Origin: Thereva unica
Lineage: Eukaryota; Arthropoda; Insecta; Diptera; Therevidae
NCBI GenBank assembly: GCA_949987705.1
Contig: OX465282.1
Coordinates: forward strand, 63,361,922-63,425,921
Length of the DNA: 64,000 bases
Direction of reading: 5' to 3'
Below, one piece after another: positions 33,251 through 44,961 of this stretch; the stretch's first letter is position 1; each line of letters begins with the position of its first letter. The notes beneath the pieces are model-generated. The model did no database searches. It saw nothing but the letters and a program-made list of their open reading frames with translations, and had not been told where the DNA came from. Position numbers and translations under genes: made by a program.

Positions 33251-35063
33251 AAATAGTTACAATAATAATTATTTATATTGTGAAAGTAATGATCCGTGCA
33301 ATACCTAGTGCTGCATAAATAAAAACTCCCCATCATTGCTTCAACAATGCTTAAGTAAAGAATGACATTGCATACAAATTCACTCATTGCTGAAAACTTC
33401 CTTCATAGCACAGCACAACACAAAACAAGTTCGGTATGGGCCTAAAATTCTATGGTTTCAGAACAGAGAAGATAACAGATTTAGAAGCGTTCCTTTTGTA
33501 ACATGAACGGCTGTAATCGACAAAGCGCCATCATGGAAGGCTTTTAATTCCCTTTTAGAAATTGAGACTTGCCAAGGATATTCCGTTGTGAACCTCTCTC
33601 TACGAAGGCCTCGGGCGAAGATAAATAATTTCTTGTCTTTAAGCTGCGATATAAAGATAATTTCTAATTAAATTTTAAATTTTACAGCTTTGGGTTAAGT
33701 CTCATCATTTATTAAGCTGCTTTTCTAAGCTCTTAGCTACCCTTGTAATAGGGCGGACGATTTAAATTCCTAATGACTTTACGACAGTTGATATGAAGGT
33801 CAAATTAAAACGGGTTTTGAATGCTCGCCGTGGGAATTACGATAAGACATTGCTGCAATAAATCTTCCACTGCCGGTCATAACTTGCCTCTTGTGAATTC
33901 GTCGAAGCTTGTAACAGCAGCTCGGCAGCACACAGTTTTAATTGCGTTTCCTGCATTCGCACTAACCGAATTCCAGCAAGAGTTCTTCCAGTGCATCAAT
34001 AAAGATTCCACTGCACTAGAACGGAAGTAGCTGAGATACTGATGAAAGCTGGTATCTGAAGTGCTGATTCCAATCTGCCACATAGAAGCATTCAACGAGG
34101 TTCGCCTTATTATTTGAAAGACATTTTTCATGTGCACCGTGCACGGTGAGTAATAAAGTCCGGAAATTCATGGCTGCATCCTCTGTGCATTCGAGCTTCT
34201 GTGCTGTGGTGTATTTCTTTCTCAGTCCGGGAGCTTCCATAAGCCAGACACAGATGCCTCACGGTGAATATATTCATTAAAATTCATAGTGTCACCTGTA
34301 TGCTCAGGTCGAATGCACAAGTGCAGCTTTCTTAGGCCCGAAGGTAGCGTATTTTGTATTTTGTCTACTGCATTAAGAATGCCAGTCGTGAAGCTGTAAA
34401 TAGAGGTCCCAGACCGCGACTGCATCGACGTAAATATGCGCTGACTGGCGATGGATTCTAATTCATACACAGCAACAACAGCGAAAAACAACATTATGGA
34501 TTATGCCCCTAGGTCCTCCATGATGCACGCGAGTGCACTGTTTGTAAACAAAACGACTCCGGCTCCGCGGGGCCATCCCTTTCAACTCGGATCGCCGCTA
34601 TCAAGTATCAAGGCTGATCCACGTTTGTTCTAAACTGGTGAGCAATTAGTGAAACGCTTGTGCAAGTGCAGTCTGTGTAAACATTTCCTGAAATAGTTGA
34701 CTTTTGTGTGGATTGGAAGTTGAACATTTGATTTCTAGCTTCACTAGATTTGTATAGGATTTATATCGAGCAGTTTTGTCTCGTTCGTTTTGTGCTTCTT
34801 GCCTTTCATTATTAATTGAATTTTGCTATTTGATATAGCAGGCAAATACACTTCCAGGAGAAATTTTAGCTTTCAATATCAAACCATGTTTAGGTTCTGT
34901 TGGGCTTATATAATAGCATGGTTGGCGTAGTATTAGGTTTGTTGGTTTACGAGATTTAATTTTAGGTGAACTTTATAAAAAGAAGTATTTCTTTATTGTA
35001 ATGCAAAATTTTTGATATCTTGTCCATTTTACTCCTTTCACATTAAACTATGTTGTTTCCATT
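33251..35063. other. Unassigned stretch
   Basis: Overlapping short frames at 33821-34633 on both strands show no family resemblance. I find no flanked element. Confidence 0.35.
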
Positions 35064-35470
35064 TTAGGAGGAGATTTCAATTAAGCTTACCTTTGAACTT
35101 TGAGATGTTATACGAGTTCGGAGACACCGACTGTGGAAGACAGCTCCATAATCGAGTTGCTCTATTTGAAATCGAGCCTCTAAGACATAATGTGCGCGAA
35201 AAGGAGAACTGCAATAGGTGGAGTGAGCCGAGTTGGTCAGTCTTGTGTTGCGGGAAAAATATTGCCGTGTAGACAGAAGGTTTTTAATTTCAGTGGAACA
35301 GTGGTAAAGCCGATAAAATTTGGAAAGAGCTGCTATATTCCGGCGGTGTTTTGCCCTTGTCCAGGCATGCCATAATGGTTTTTGGGGAACCGGCCCAGAT
35401 ATACGAGTTGTATTCAAGGCAGGGACAAATGTAGGACATAGGACTTGTAGATTGTAGCCAGGGCAGTTGG
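35064..35470 (-). pseudogene. LINE RT C-terminal relic, fragment A
   Basis: The minus strand reads ALNTTRISGPVPQ, HRRNIAALSKFYRLYHCSTE, then NLLSTRQYFSRNTRLT and further C-terminal residues. This is the stereotyped tail of many non-LTR polymerases ('HRR-VASLSLFYRYYHG-C--EL---IP---FSRNTR'). It overlaps in content with the fragment at 35890-36601, so two copies of one family lie side by side. Confidence 0.7.
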
Positions 35471-35508
35471 CTGGGGGAGAAACATCTTCTTTTTTTATAT
35501 GAAAAACC

Positions 35509-35592
35509 AAGCTTATGAGTAACCCTTTATACTACCCCAGTCCATTATGTCGTTCAGGTCATAGCGCAATGTCTAGCAGTAAGCTTGGTTTG
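35509..35592. repeat. Short repeat with inverted AAGCTTA ends, copy 1
   Basis: AACCAAGCTTA at about 35506 and TAAGCTTGGTT at about 35580 are exact inverses. The sequence between them (GAGTAACCCTTTATACTAC... GCAATGTCTAGCAG) matches 50342-50427 closely. It may be a very small MITE or a piece of a LINE untranslated region. Confidence 0.6.
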
Positions 35593-35639
35593 AAGAACAG
35601 AGGAAAATAGGAAAAATTAGAGGAGGTCTGGAGAGCGTA

Positions 35640-35890
35640 GAAGAAAATGTCGATAAAGCTCGGTAGGCTGCGGTGGGCAGGGCATCAAGCTCGTACGAGT
35701 GAAGATGAGCCTGCTCGGAAAGTTCTCTGCGGTAAGACCTATGGGGTGCGGCAGTGAGGGAGACCCAACCTTCGCTGGAAGGATGGCGTAGAGCAGGACG
35801 TTCAGAGATTAGGGATGCCAAACTGGATGACGTTGCGAGAGGCCAGCACCGGATTCCGATTGTAGAGCCGTTAAAGAAGAAGAAGAGGCA
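35640..35890 (+). pseudogene. LINE C-terminal tail, plus strand, inserted between minus-strand fragments
   Basis: From the ATG at 35647 the plus strand reads MSIKLGRLRWAGHQARTSED, then EPARKVLCGKTYGVRQ, a stop, then GRPNLRWKDGVEQDVQRLGM and PNWMTLREA. This is the common 'RLRWAGHV-RM--D-PA-KV------G-R-RGRP--RW-D-V--D---LG' C-terminus of RTE-like and related LINEs. Only this tail is present, and it lies in the opposite orientation to the fragments on either side. It probably came from a 5'-truncated insertion. Confidence 0.75.
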
Positions 35891-36601
35891 GGAGGTCCTG
35901 AATTTCAATAGAACAGACGCTGTGGTAATAACGGTAAAGTATAGAGAGGGATGCTACATTCCTACGGTAGCTTAAGGTGTCTATGAAGGCGCGAAAGGAG
36001 ACATCTCCAATGGATTTGAGGGAACGATTTTGCACTTGGTCGAGGCAAGCCAAGGTGGTTTTTGAGGCCCTGTCCAAATATACGAGTTGTATTCAAGGCG
36101 GAGCCGAATGCAGGATTTGTAGATTGTATCCAGGGCGGCTGGCTGGAGGAGGAACTTGCCTCTCTCGAGAAATGCAGATCCTCCGTTAAAGTTACCCCTA
36201 GGATGTTGAGAGTTGAGTCAGCCGTTAGATTCTCTTTACCCACTGAAATAGGAGAAGGTCTGTACGATTTTTTTGGAGATCAGACAGTACTTCGTTTTAG
36301 TGGCTTTAAATTCAACACGATTCATGTCGCCCCAATCAAGAATCGATTCGCGATATCCTGTTTCATCGAAGTGGACATCAGTTCACGGTGGTAAAGACAA
36401 GGTCTGACACGTGCTTGTCTTATATTGTCGAAGGAGTAAGAGAAAATCAAAATGGAGTGGGTTGGAGGGGATAGAGAGCAGATCATTTATAAAGATTAGC
36501 AAAAGTGCGGAAGATAGAATTGGCCATTGGGGAGCTCCAGCCGAAATGGCGTGGGGGTTAGTTCGACGCCATCCAATTCTACCTTGAGTGAACGACCTCA
36601 T
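35890..36601 (-). pseudogene. LINE RT relic, fragment B
   Basis: The minus strand reads, from 36601 downward: TPHAISAGAP-type box (NPHAISAGAPQWPILSSALL), LIFINDLLSIPSNPLHF before the catalytic box, then in another frame KTKYCLISKK, then STLNILGVTLTEDLHF and, further on, SYRRNVASLSILYRYYHSVC. This covers the RT from just before the catalytic box to the thumb. The ADD box is lost, and at least two frameshifts are needed to follow the protein, so it is dead. It ends near 35890, where the plus-strand tail begins. Confidence 0.7.
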
Positions 36602-36689
36602 ATAAAGCTCTTAATACAGTTCCTTAGAACTAAATCTATACCAATAGCTTGAGGAATCCCAGTCATTTTTTTTGGCGATTTGGAGTACT

Positions 36690-36910
36690 TGATTATTCTA
36701 TTGCAGATCCTCCGTTAAAGTTACGCCTAAGAAGGTAAGAGTTGGATCAAGCGCTAGATTCGCACAGTACACTGAGACAGAAGAAAAGTCGGTGCAGGTT
36801 TCATTAGAGATAAGACAGTGCCTACTTTAAGACGCTTTGAATTTGAGAGGGTTCCTGCAGCCCCAATCAAAGATCAAGGTGATAGGTTCCTGGATCAGCA
36901 ACATCAGGGG
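36690..36910 (-). pseudogene. LINE relic, fragment C (partial duplicate of fragment B)
   Basis: GCAGATCCTCCGTTAAAGTT at about 36703 repeats 36174-36193 exactly, and the following 200 bp match 36190-36370 with many changes. This is either an independent copy of the same family or a local duplication. Confidence 0.65.
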
Positions 36911-37058
36911 CGACAAACACAAAATGGTGGTTATTTTTTTCCTTCGCTCTCAATATGGATATTTAATGAAAGTGTACGACAGTGAGTAAGAAAGTAAACT
37001 GTATGACGTCGTTTTAAGCCAAATGTGGCGTTCACCATAAAACGACGGAAGACATAGA

Positions 37059-37215
37059 ATCAACTAAAAATAGAAAATAAAAATATGATTTAAAAAGAAC
37101 TAAAAAATACGCTTTTAATTATCAGTTTTAATTGAATTGCTCCAGCCAGCATATGCGAACAAACTATCTTTCGAAATGTAAAAACACGTAGAGCGCTAAC
37201 GAAAAATACAGTGTT
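37059..37215. repeat. Dispersed repeat family X, copy 2
   Basis: ATTGCTCCAGCCAGCATATG with the upstream A-rich block and a downstream CTTTCGAAATGTAAAAAC stretch match the copy at 61490-61640 (CTTTCGAAATCTAAAAAA). Confidence 0.6.
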
Positions 37216-37507
37216 AATAAAATAAGATAAGTAACGTATTTATTGAATTTTTTAGGCGCTCCAAATTGTGCATTTTTGGGCTGCAAAATTTGCGGTGGGT
37301 GCCAAATTTGCAAAATTGATTATTTTGTTGGAGCTTTTTTTTTAGGGAAAAACAATTTGGAGAAGAGAAAGACGCCATGAGCTAAGTTCTGCATAGGGCG
37401 TCTAATCCCCCTGCATAGTGAAATCTATGCGGATGATTCTGAATATGTTTGGCTAGGTGTCTATTGTGCACATAGTACACAATTTTCCATTATCGAATCT
37501 GGGAGCC
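37216..37507. other. Unassigned spacer
   Basis: No features seen. Confidence 0.35.
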
Positions 37508-37511
37508 AATT

Positions 37512-37858
37512 CTGGTTCGGTGCAGTGAAAACGTGAAAAAAAGTTTACACTTGACGTTTTACACACCTTTTTTCACTTTATCACTGCACTCAACCTGAAA
37601 AAGCGATTCTCGTTGCATTCGTGCAAACTTAATGCTGAATAAAGGCTGAATTGAATTTTTATACTAGCAAGTGACAGTTTATCAAATCTAGTAGGTACAT
37701 ATCTAAAGTGTAAACTTTTCACGACTTCACTCTAAATTTCCCGGTGTAAAAATTTTTATATCGTGCAAAGTTTTTAACAGTGGTTTGCATGGTATAAGAA
37801 TCACAAACAAAGGTGTAAACGTGTAAAGTGTTTTCACGTTTTCACTGCACCGAACCAG
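37512..37858. mobile_element. TIR element with 28 bp perfect ends, AATT-flanked
   Basis: CTGGTTCGGTGCAGTGAAAA plus CGTGAAAA at the left is exactly inverted at the right end. AATT lies at both borders (37508-37511 and 37859-37862); because AATT is palindromic, the repeats could also be counted as extending into it. The 347 bp body has further inverted pairs (GTTTACACTT/AAGTGTAAAC) and no coding capacity. Confidence 0.85.
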
Positions 37859-37862
37859 AATT

Positions 37863-39725
37863 GCCCCCCTGGAGAAACATTCTCTAAAAAATTTTAAGTA
37901 TCCAAAATCAATTTTTGCAGCTCTGTCCCTTTTTCATTATACATTTTTCCTACCGCGGACTGTGCACAAATAGTTTTGTTTATCGCGGGTTGTTGCTTCT
38001 GTTCGGAGACGAGTAGAGTATTCAGATCCTCCTATGAATTGATGAAAATTAGACTAGAATCTGGATGCCCGCTAACTTTATGAAGATCATTTCCATAAAA
38101 AATGTCGACAAGCTTTATATCGATACCATTAATGGCATTAATAGGAAGTAAGTTATTCCCTTCCTCGTCGGGGATGAAAGACACATAAATTGCAAATGTC
38201 ATAGCAAAAGCAAATGATAAAAAGGTTCCAGATCCAGATTTGGTAGCCACAGCACCTATTTGACACTAGTCCCTAGGAATTAAAAAATGAGTTGATGACT
38301 ACTGCCTTCCAGTCGAAAACGACATAATTTGTTATTAATTCCATTTAAAAAAAACTAGCGACGCGTGTTAATCGGAAAGAAATTATTATTGCACAATTTA
38401 TTGTTAATAAATCAACAGCAGATAATTTGCACTTTTAATACGATAAATAAGCGCTTAAAGAACATTTGCTAAGTGCCTCAGCCAAGCTTGCTGCTGAGTA
38501 AACAAAAATTTAATCTCGTAAAGTTGGCAGAAAGTTGCGATTTACTCGCATTTTTTTAATCAATTTATCCCGGAGTTCTCGGAATTGCCACCATTTCCTA
38601 CACACTCTGGGACAACAACAACCCATTGTTTATTGTGTCAACACTACGGCAAAAGGGTGACTCTATTAGCTTTGGTAGCTGCCGTCGTTCTGTTCTCGGT
38701 TTTATTTTACTTTTTCACGTTGTTTTTATTTATTTATTTTTTCTTATTATTATTATTCTGACTTGTGGTTTATTGATATTTGATACGAGCCTTCCGATAC
38801 CAGCCACAGTTGAATTCATCGGTAAATTGTTTACTCTTTCGAAATAAATGACTAAAATGCAATTTACAGTGACAACAGCAGACATGTCCTTATTAAATTG
38901 ATTCGGGAGGAATGCAATTTATTTCCTGGTGAAATTGATGGAAAGGAGGAAGGAAGACATTTTATAAATAAATTAATAAAGTTACTGAACTCTTCAAGGT
39001 GTGCAAATATGAAATTTTACAGATAAGAAGCTTCACGTGTTATGTTTTAGTTATACTCAAGAATCGTGTACGGCAGAGGAGAGAGCCGACAGCTTTAAAT
39101 GATTTAAGTGTTATTTTATTACATAATAAAAATGTTTGAACAATCCTAAAATATGCTTGTGTGCATTGTTTGTGAAAGAAATTTGTAGAGTTAAAACAAT
39201 CACAAAACAAAATGATTTTATCTGTTATTAGCATTGTCATAATAGCCCTAAAGTTCTTAAGTTTGAGAGCTTGTAATTAAAATTAAAATACGATATGGCA
39301 ACGAGACAATCATAATATACCTCACCCCACATTCCCATTAAAAACATAGATTCCATTAAATGGTGAAATTGGATAATCTGAGACTTACCACTTGTAAGGT
39401 AAACAAAAATTACCAAATAGGCAACGACATTTGATTGCTTATCGATAATGGTTTTACAAAATGCTTATCCTAGCATGGATGCTTTGCTTCAAGGCCCTTT
39501 CCTCCAATGATGGGCTTATTAAGGAAATGGCTCACTCCATATTTTCCACAGACCGTTATTGAGTATTTTGGCGGTGCTCGGACCAAGTTGGCTGGATGGC
39601 TACGGCAGTGAGGGTAAGTGGAAGAACGAGAATGATCATAAGTTTTCGATTCAACCTTGACTGAGGTGCAGAAACCCCTGAGGCTAGTACCCACTTCCAT
39701 TGGTGTAAGTACGTTCATAAACCTT
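37863..39725. other. Unassigned stretch
   Basis: T-rich tracts occur at 38700-38760. No supported exon or element ends. Confidence 0.35.
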
Positions 39726-39900
39726 AGTAGTGCTAATAAACTTACCAGCCAACGGCTTTCAAACAACTTCAAGGCTAGAGTACTGCCAGACCCGCAGGTA
39801 GGAGACAGCATTTACCATCGTTAGCTGGTAAGTTTATTAGCACTACTGTCTTTTAGCTGCGGGCTTGAGAGTGCTGTAGCCTTGAAGTAGTTTCAAAATT
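39726..39900. repeat. Composite inverted repeat with A-B-A'-B' order
   Basis: A 24 bp block (39726-39749, AGTAGTGCTAATAAACTTAC plus CAGC) is exactly inverted at 39824-39847. A second block (about 39752-39802, including CAACTTCAAGGCTAGAG) is inverted at about 39850-39898. A simple palindrome would read A-B-B'-A'; here the order is A-B-A'-B'. Confidence 0.7.
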
Positions 39901-41161
39901 CAAAAGGATCAGTTCCTGGACCCCTAACAATGTTATATCTTAGGTCTTCCCAAGGTTGGCAGTCTGAAAACACAGGTTAATCTTAATTTCACCAATGAAG
40001 ACCTTTTGGCGTGTGATGGAGCGATTGGCCAAAGACTTGTCCAAATTAGTGCAGGCCTCATGAATATAATTACAAAAGGCAGGGCCTATCTCTGTTTTAC
40101 TGCTTCGGTCTAGAGAGAAATATGACGCTGTGTCACTAGCTCAAGAGTCATTGCTAAGCACTATGTCGAGATTGTGGGTTAACGGCTACAGGCTGTAGGT
40201 GGTGATCTTCAAATATACAGTCAGTGTCAAAAGTTAGTATACACCTGACATTTTCTACTTATAAGTGTCAGTTTACATGCAACGATTTGTTTGTGGAAGC
40301 TGTCTGGGGCAACTCAATCGGTGCAAATAAACTGCTAGAAAAAGATAAGTGAAAATTACCTCCATTATATATTTATACTTATCTAAGCATTATATTAAAT
40401 AATATTGATTATGATAAGGGCGGAGAAGCAGGTGGTCGAAAGTCCCCATTCACCAAGGGCATACTGAGGGTTGTAGCCGAGGCTTGAACATCGTTTAGAC
40501 GCTCATGACGCGTCTAAACTAATAATATATAATATAATATATAATATTTTGAAGCAAAAGTCAACCTTGTATGTCAGTTTTAATTACTTGTTATATTAAA
40601 GTTAGAAAAATTAGGAGGTTCAAGTATGATACATTGGAAAAGAAGAAAGGTCCAAAAAGATGCAGTCAAAAGTTAGTATCAAAACAGAAAATAACCAATT
40701 GTTCTTGTACATATACAGGGAGCCCCGTTATAGCTTGTACAAAGGTTAATGTGGTAGATAGCATATAAAAAATTATTAACTAAACCCACAAAACGTGTAG
40801 TTTAATGAGTAAGAAAAAAAAGGTAATGAAACAATGGTCTACTCGTATATCCACGAATAGGGTATCTTTTTTATCGTCAGGAATGCGGCTTTCAATGGTA
40901 TAAAATGGAAAAACCCACATTTGTAAAAAAAAAAAATATGAAAAAAAAGTCACTGTAATTCAAAAAGTAGATAGATAAAGTCCTTTTTTCTGAGCTTTCT
41001 TAATATCCCCAAAAGTTACCTGATAATTTGTTAGAACACTCCAAAACTCCAGCTAGCTTTATTTTTATTCTACATATTTGCCAATCAAAAGTAGACACTG
41101 ATCTATTTTTTATATCTCCAAGCAGTAAAACTGATCAAAATATTCCCGTTATTATTTAAGG
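39901..41161. other. Unassigned stretch with an A+T palindrome
   Basis: AATATATAATATAATATATAA at about 40525-40550 is a simple A+T palindromic tract. TCAAAAGTTAGTAT recurs at about 40228 and 40667. No supported gene. Confidence 0.35.
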
Positions 41162-41870
41162 CAAAGATTTCCAAACTGTGGGCGCTTATAGCTCAAAAGG
41201 GGGTGTGGAGGATTTTATCTTTTTGACTTTTTGGGCTCACTGTTAGGATAAAATTTTAACGACAAACGAAGTTCTCATTTTACACTCTCTAGCGGAGTCA
41301 ATAAACAAAACTTTCGTCAGAGAACCCACACGTCATTTGCGAAACAGTGCACGACGAGAATGTCGCTGTTTGGGTAGACGTTTGAAGTGTACTCGAAAAC
41401 CATATCGACGACGCACGGTGCCGGTCTGTCCGAAAACGCGTGAAAAAGGTAAAACGGCCCTTTTTCAAAAAGACGGCGCACCTTGCCACAACGTAGCCCC
41501 TAGATGAAGTTCTGGCAAAAGTAAAGTTTAAGCCAACAAGCCGAAGACCATTGACGAGCTCAAAGCTAACATATTAGCCGAAGTAGTTGGTATAACTCCC
41601 GCAAACAGCCGCCTTTTGCGTATTGAATGGAGGTCATTTAATCGACATTGTATTCAAAAACTGATTTGAAGTAAATGGAAGAGAATATCCTAAATAAATC
41701 TTGCTCATTTGTCAAAATCGGCTAAAAAAATGTCGGAGTTATTCAAAGTTGCAATACCGCAGCTCTAGATGGTGCACCCCACCAAATGTAAATTTACATA
41801 TTTTATTGGGGCCCCCAAGGGTTTCTTTTAGTAAAAGGGGCCGCAGTATCATAAAGTTTGGAAACCACTG
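41162..41870. mobile_element. hAT-like shell enclosing a mariner relic
   Basis: The right end inverted reads CAGTGGTTTCCAAACTTTAT, a typical Charlie-like hAT terminus. The left end reads CAAAGATTTCCAAACTGTGG. The flanking octamers ATTTAAGG (41154-41161) and ACTTAAGA (41871-41878) agree at 6 of 8 positions. Inside lies a separate mariner-type relic with its own terminal repeat, so this is a nested pair. Confidence 0.65.
41250..41785 (+). pseudogene. Mariner-type transposase relic with one terminal repeat
   Basis: The plus strand reads NDKRSSHFTLSSGVNKQNFR near 41255 (family form: DEAHFTLSGYVNKQN), and later ALFQKDGAPCHN near 41460 (the 'QQDGAPPH' box around the second catalytic Asp). KPKTIDELKANILAEVVGIT follows near 41540, before the C-terminus. 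Frames break at least twice and the 'DEAHF' Asp is lost. At 41700-41780 a terminal repeat (inverse GTGCACCATCTAGAGCTGCG) matches the end of the copy at 57030-57340. The region between the first and second boxes is shortened. Confidence 0.75.
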
Positions 41871-44514
41871 ACTTAAGAGGTTCTCACTTTAGAAGTAGGA
41901 AATGTCCGGTGTATACCTACTAACTTTCGACACTGACTGCATGTCGTTTACAAATACTAATTGCTTCCCTCCCATCGAAAAATATCTGGCGGCTGTCAAG
42001 ATGGAAACTAACAGGAGCAGCAAAAGAGCATAAAATCCTCTGCTGCGCATACGTTCCTTATGACTGTTGGTCTCACCACCTTGAAGGGACCTAATTGAGA
42101 TAGTGAGTGACTCAAAACAGAGGGCTCCAGGGCTCTTTTTCCATACCATCGAAGATGTTCGGGACTCGGCAAAACTCCACAAAGCATTCCTGAAAGATAC
42201 ATCGGTTGATCTGCGTTTCTAGAGCGAACCGATGGCTTTGGCACAATGAAGCGAAGAGCCCGTACTTCAAGAACACTTCGCAGAAAAATGTATCTATGCA
42301 AAAGAGAGCGCGGCAGCCAAACTAGAATTACCAAGGCGATGCAGCCATGCATGCTTAACATAGCAGAAGGTAGCCAATATAACTCTTTTAAACTAAGTAA
42401 TGATATTGTTTCCACCTTATAAGTAAAAAGATAGAGAAGATACTTATAGCAACAAGATCGAATGTCGAAATCTGAGCTCTCAAAATAAAATTTAGTATAA
42501 AGATTCACGTCTAGATGACATAACAAATTTAAAATGTATATTTTATTTTGAAAAGGAGGGCTTTAAACAATTTTGGGAAACATAACATAAAAGTGCATAA
42601 AAGTTTACGAATTTATTAACTGCCAACGCCAACATTGGAAAGTACATTGCCTTGTTACCCAAAGTGCTCCAACTCCAATTGCCTTCAGAACGTACCGACA
42701 CAAAAAGGCAGCTTCTCTCCTAAAGTGGGCACATATCTCTTCGATTAAATTTGAGACTTCAATTCCACATGCAGCTATTAAAGACGACTAAAATCATGAA
42801 GCAGATATTCGTCAAATCCGTCTATTTATAACTAAGTAAATTAATACAATATAATAAGTGGTTCGGATCTGAATTCGCTAATGGTAATTGAAAATGAACA
42901 AGACAGTGTCTGCAGTCAGACGGGAGCAATGCCATTTGGCCAGAGCCATAGTGCAGTCGAGACGAACAGCAAGGGAAAAGTTTCAATTTAATTAGATACA
43001 AGAAGACGACAAGGCAAAGTTCCACTCGACAGTAATTCTCGCCCTATCATGGATCTGAATGGTTCTCGGGAACGCAGGACAAAACTTTTCTGTTCTTTGA
43101 CACTAATAGAACGTATTCTGCTCTAAGAAGATCCCCTTCACGAAAATGAGTAATAAGTAAAGGTCTGCAGTACTCAAAACTCCTCCAGCTGAAGGACTTG
43201 CGAACTAACGTGAGAATAGAAATGGCTCCTGCAGATGGGCAGCAAATGCTATGATATACAGTAGCTGAAGATTCGTATTTTTTTTAAATGCAACAAGTGC
43301 ATCACGGGCTGACGACCCGCCAAGGTTAACACTGAATCGAATGATAAATGGCGCGGCTCGTTGCACTTTCAGTAGCGGCAGGAAGTTATTATTATTGTGT
43401 GTGATCAATCGGACCAGTTTATTTTTAACTCTTTGATAGCGACGGAAAAATCTTCCATCCAATCTGTCGTCCAGCACTAACAATCGCGTGAATGGCATGC
43501 TATTTAGCACACTTCACAGACAAATTATCGGGTGTGCGGACCTGCAATTGCCCTCGCTAAGCACCGTCAAATTTGCGCCATTATTTAGCGCTTTCAAATA
43601 GTTCAGAATGCGATGTTTATTTTGGCGCTGCTGCAATAAGGAAATTAAATAAACTCACAAGAGCCTCTAATGAAAGCAAATGGATGAAATTGAAAGTTTC
43701 TTGTACGTGACTCTAAAACGGCGATTAACTTTCTCCGCGTCACTTTTTAGTCGTAAAATTTTCTTTTATTATCGGTCGTCGGTTCTTGATTGCATACACG
43801 GCAGTCTAGCCTAGTTTGGAAGTTAAGTTCGGGTGCAGTTGTGGCAGCAGTAGCACAATTCTTGAAATTAACGACTTTTTTATTTTGGATGGGGAATTAT
43901 TGCTGGCAGAGATGTTATGGGGCAGATTTAATGGCGACAACTTCTTTGAAGAATTAGAAAGGCAATAGATTAGAAGAAGCACTGGTAAAGAATAGATTTA
44001 TAGGTTATAGAGATTAACCTTTGTGGTTCTAAGTTGGAATACATTTTATGACTGCAAACATCATTTAAAGGCAATTAAAGGGTTACTTTTGTTTTAACAT
44101 ACAAACTTGTCGCTATTTTTACCCATTTTGTGTCTGACTATACACAAAAGTTAGGCGTAGGCGAGATGTGCCAGTGAATTTGGAAATAAACCAGATAATC
44201 GCTGGTGGATTCTATGCATACAAGAAAATTATTTTTGTGAACCAATTATGTTTACCTGAACAAGAGACCTAGTCAGTCAATAAAGGAATGGGGGGAATAA
44301 CATTTAGTAGGTATACGAAAATATGTATGAGCCGCAACTATTCCGAACTGATAGAAGTGCGATCATAACCTCCTAGCGATGGCCACTGGTAACTATCCTA
44401 TGAGACATAGGCTAATATGATCGGGCTAGTCCCGTCCAAATAAGGTTGACGTGAGCCTAATTTCCTTATATAGAAAAAAATATGTTACGAAACAAAGAGC
44501 ATACCTCGAAACGA
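41871..44514. other. Unassigned stretch
   Basis: Two overlapping minus-strand frames (41889-42526, up to 172 codons) have no recognisable domain. No target-site-flanked element found. Confidence 0.35.
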
Positions 44515-44610
44515 TTTAAGAATTTTCACATGGAACGTTCGAACTCCGTACGAAGCTCGAGCTGCCAAGCATCTAGCCGATATCCTAACAAAATATAAAA
44601 AAGGTAAAGA
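44515..44610 (+). pseudogene. LINE endonuclease N-terminal fragment
   Basis: The plus strand reads RIFTWNVRTPYEARAAKHLA then DILTKYKK. This is the start of APE-type LINE endonucleases (usual form 'WNVRTL---GA---L---L-KY-IDI-A-QE'). The fragment stops before the catalytic QE box. It faces away from the RT relic at 44962-46473. Confidence 0.65.
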
Positions 44611-44961
44611 GAGGTTTCTTATAAAAAAAAAAACCTAAGTGTATTACAGCTGCTACATAAAACTGCATGTGCTCGCGGTACTCTGTAAAAATGTGTGAAA
44701 ATTTGACTGGTTCTTCCAGTAAACAATAATTTCACTGGGAAATCAGTGAATTCGGCTTATTTGACTGGAACCAGTCAAAAGTTCTCATATACTGATAGGA
44801 CCATGGTCTTCCATAATTGAACTTTCGATGTCATGATTGGAGTTGAAAGCCCTTGGCAGGTTCAATGCTTTTGTCGGATGCTATTATTGACTCGAATTGG
44901 GTAAAGAATTACATTACGTCAAATTTTAGCTCCTCTAACTCAGGCCTACTATGTATGCATG
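44611..44961. other. Unassigned spacer with a small inverted motif
   Basis: TTTGACTGGTTC (44702) and GAACCAGTCAAA appear inverted at about 44768-44779, forming a stem around 65 bp. Otherwise unrecognised. Confidence 0.45.

Noticed and set aside
35573..35908. 111-codon minus-strand frame
   Set aside because: It is the shadow of the plus-strand LINE tail (RLRWAGH...GRPNLRWKDG).
40520..40555. A+T palindrome considered as a cruciform or origin
   Set aside because: Simple-sequence ATA repeats give such palindromes by chance in A+T-rich DNA.
42008..42526. 172-codon minus-strand open frame
   Set aside because: No recognisable domain, overlaps another frame, and no splice or promoter context; length is possible by chance in a window this size.
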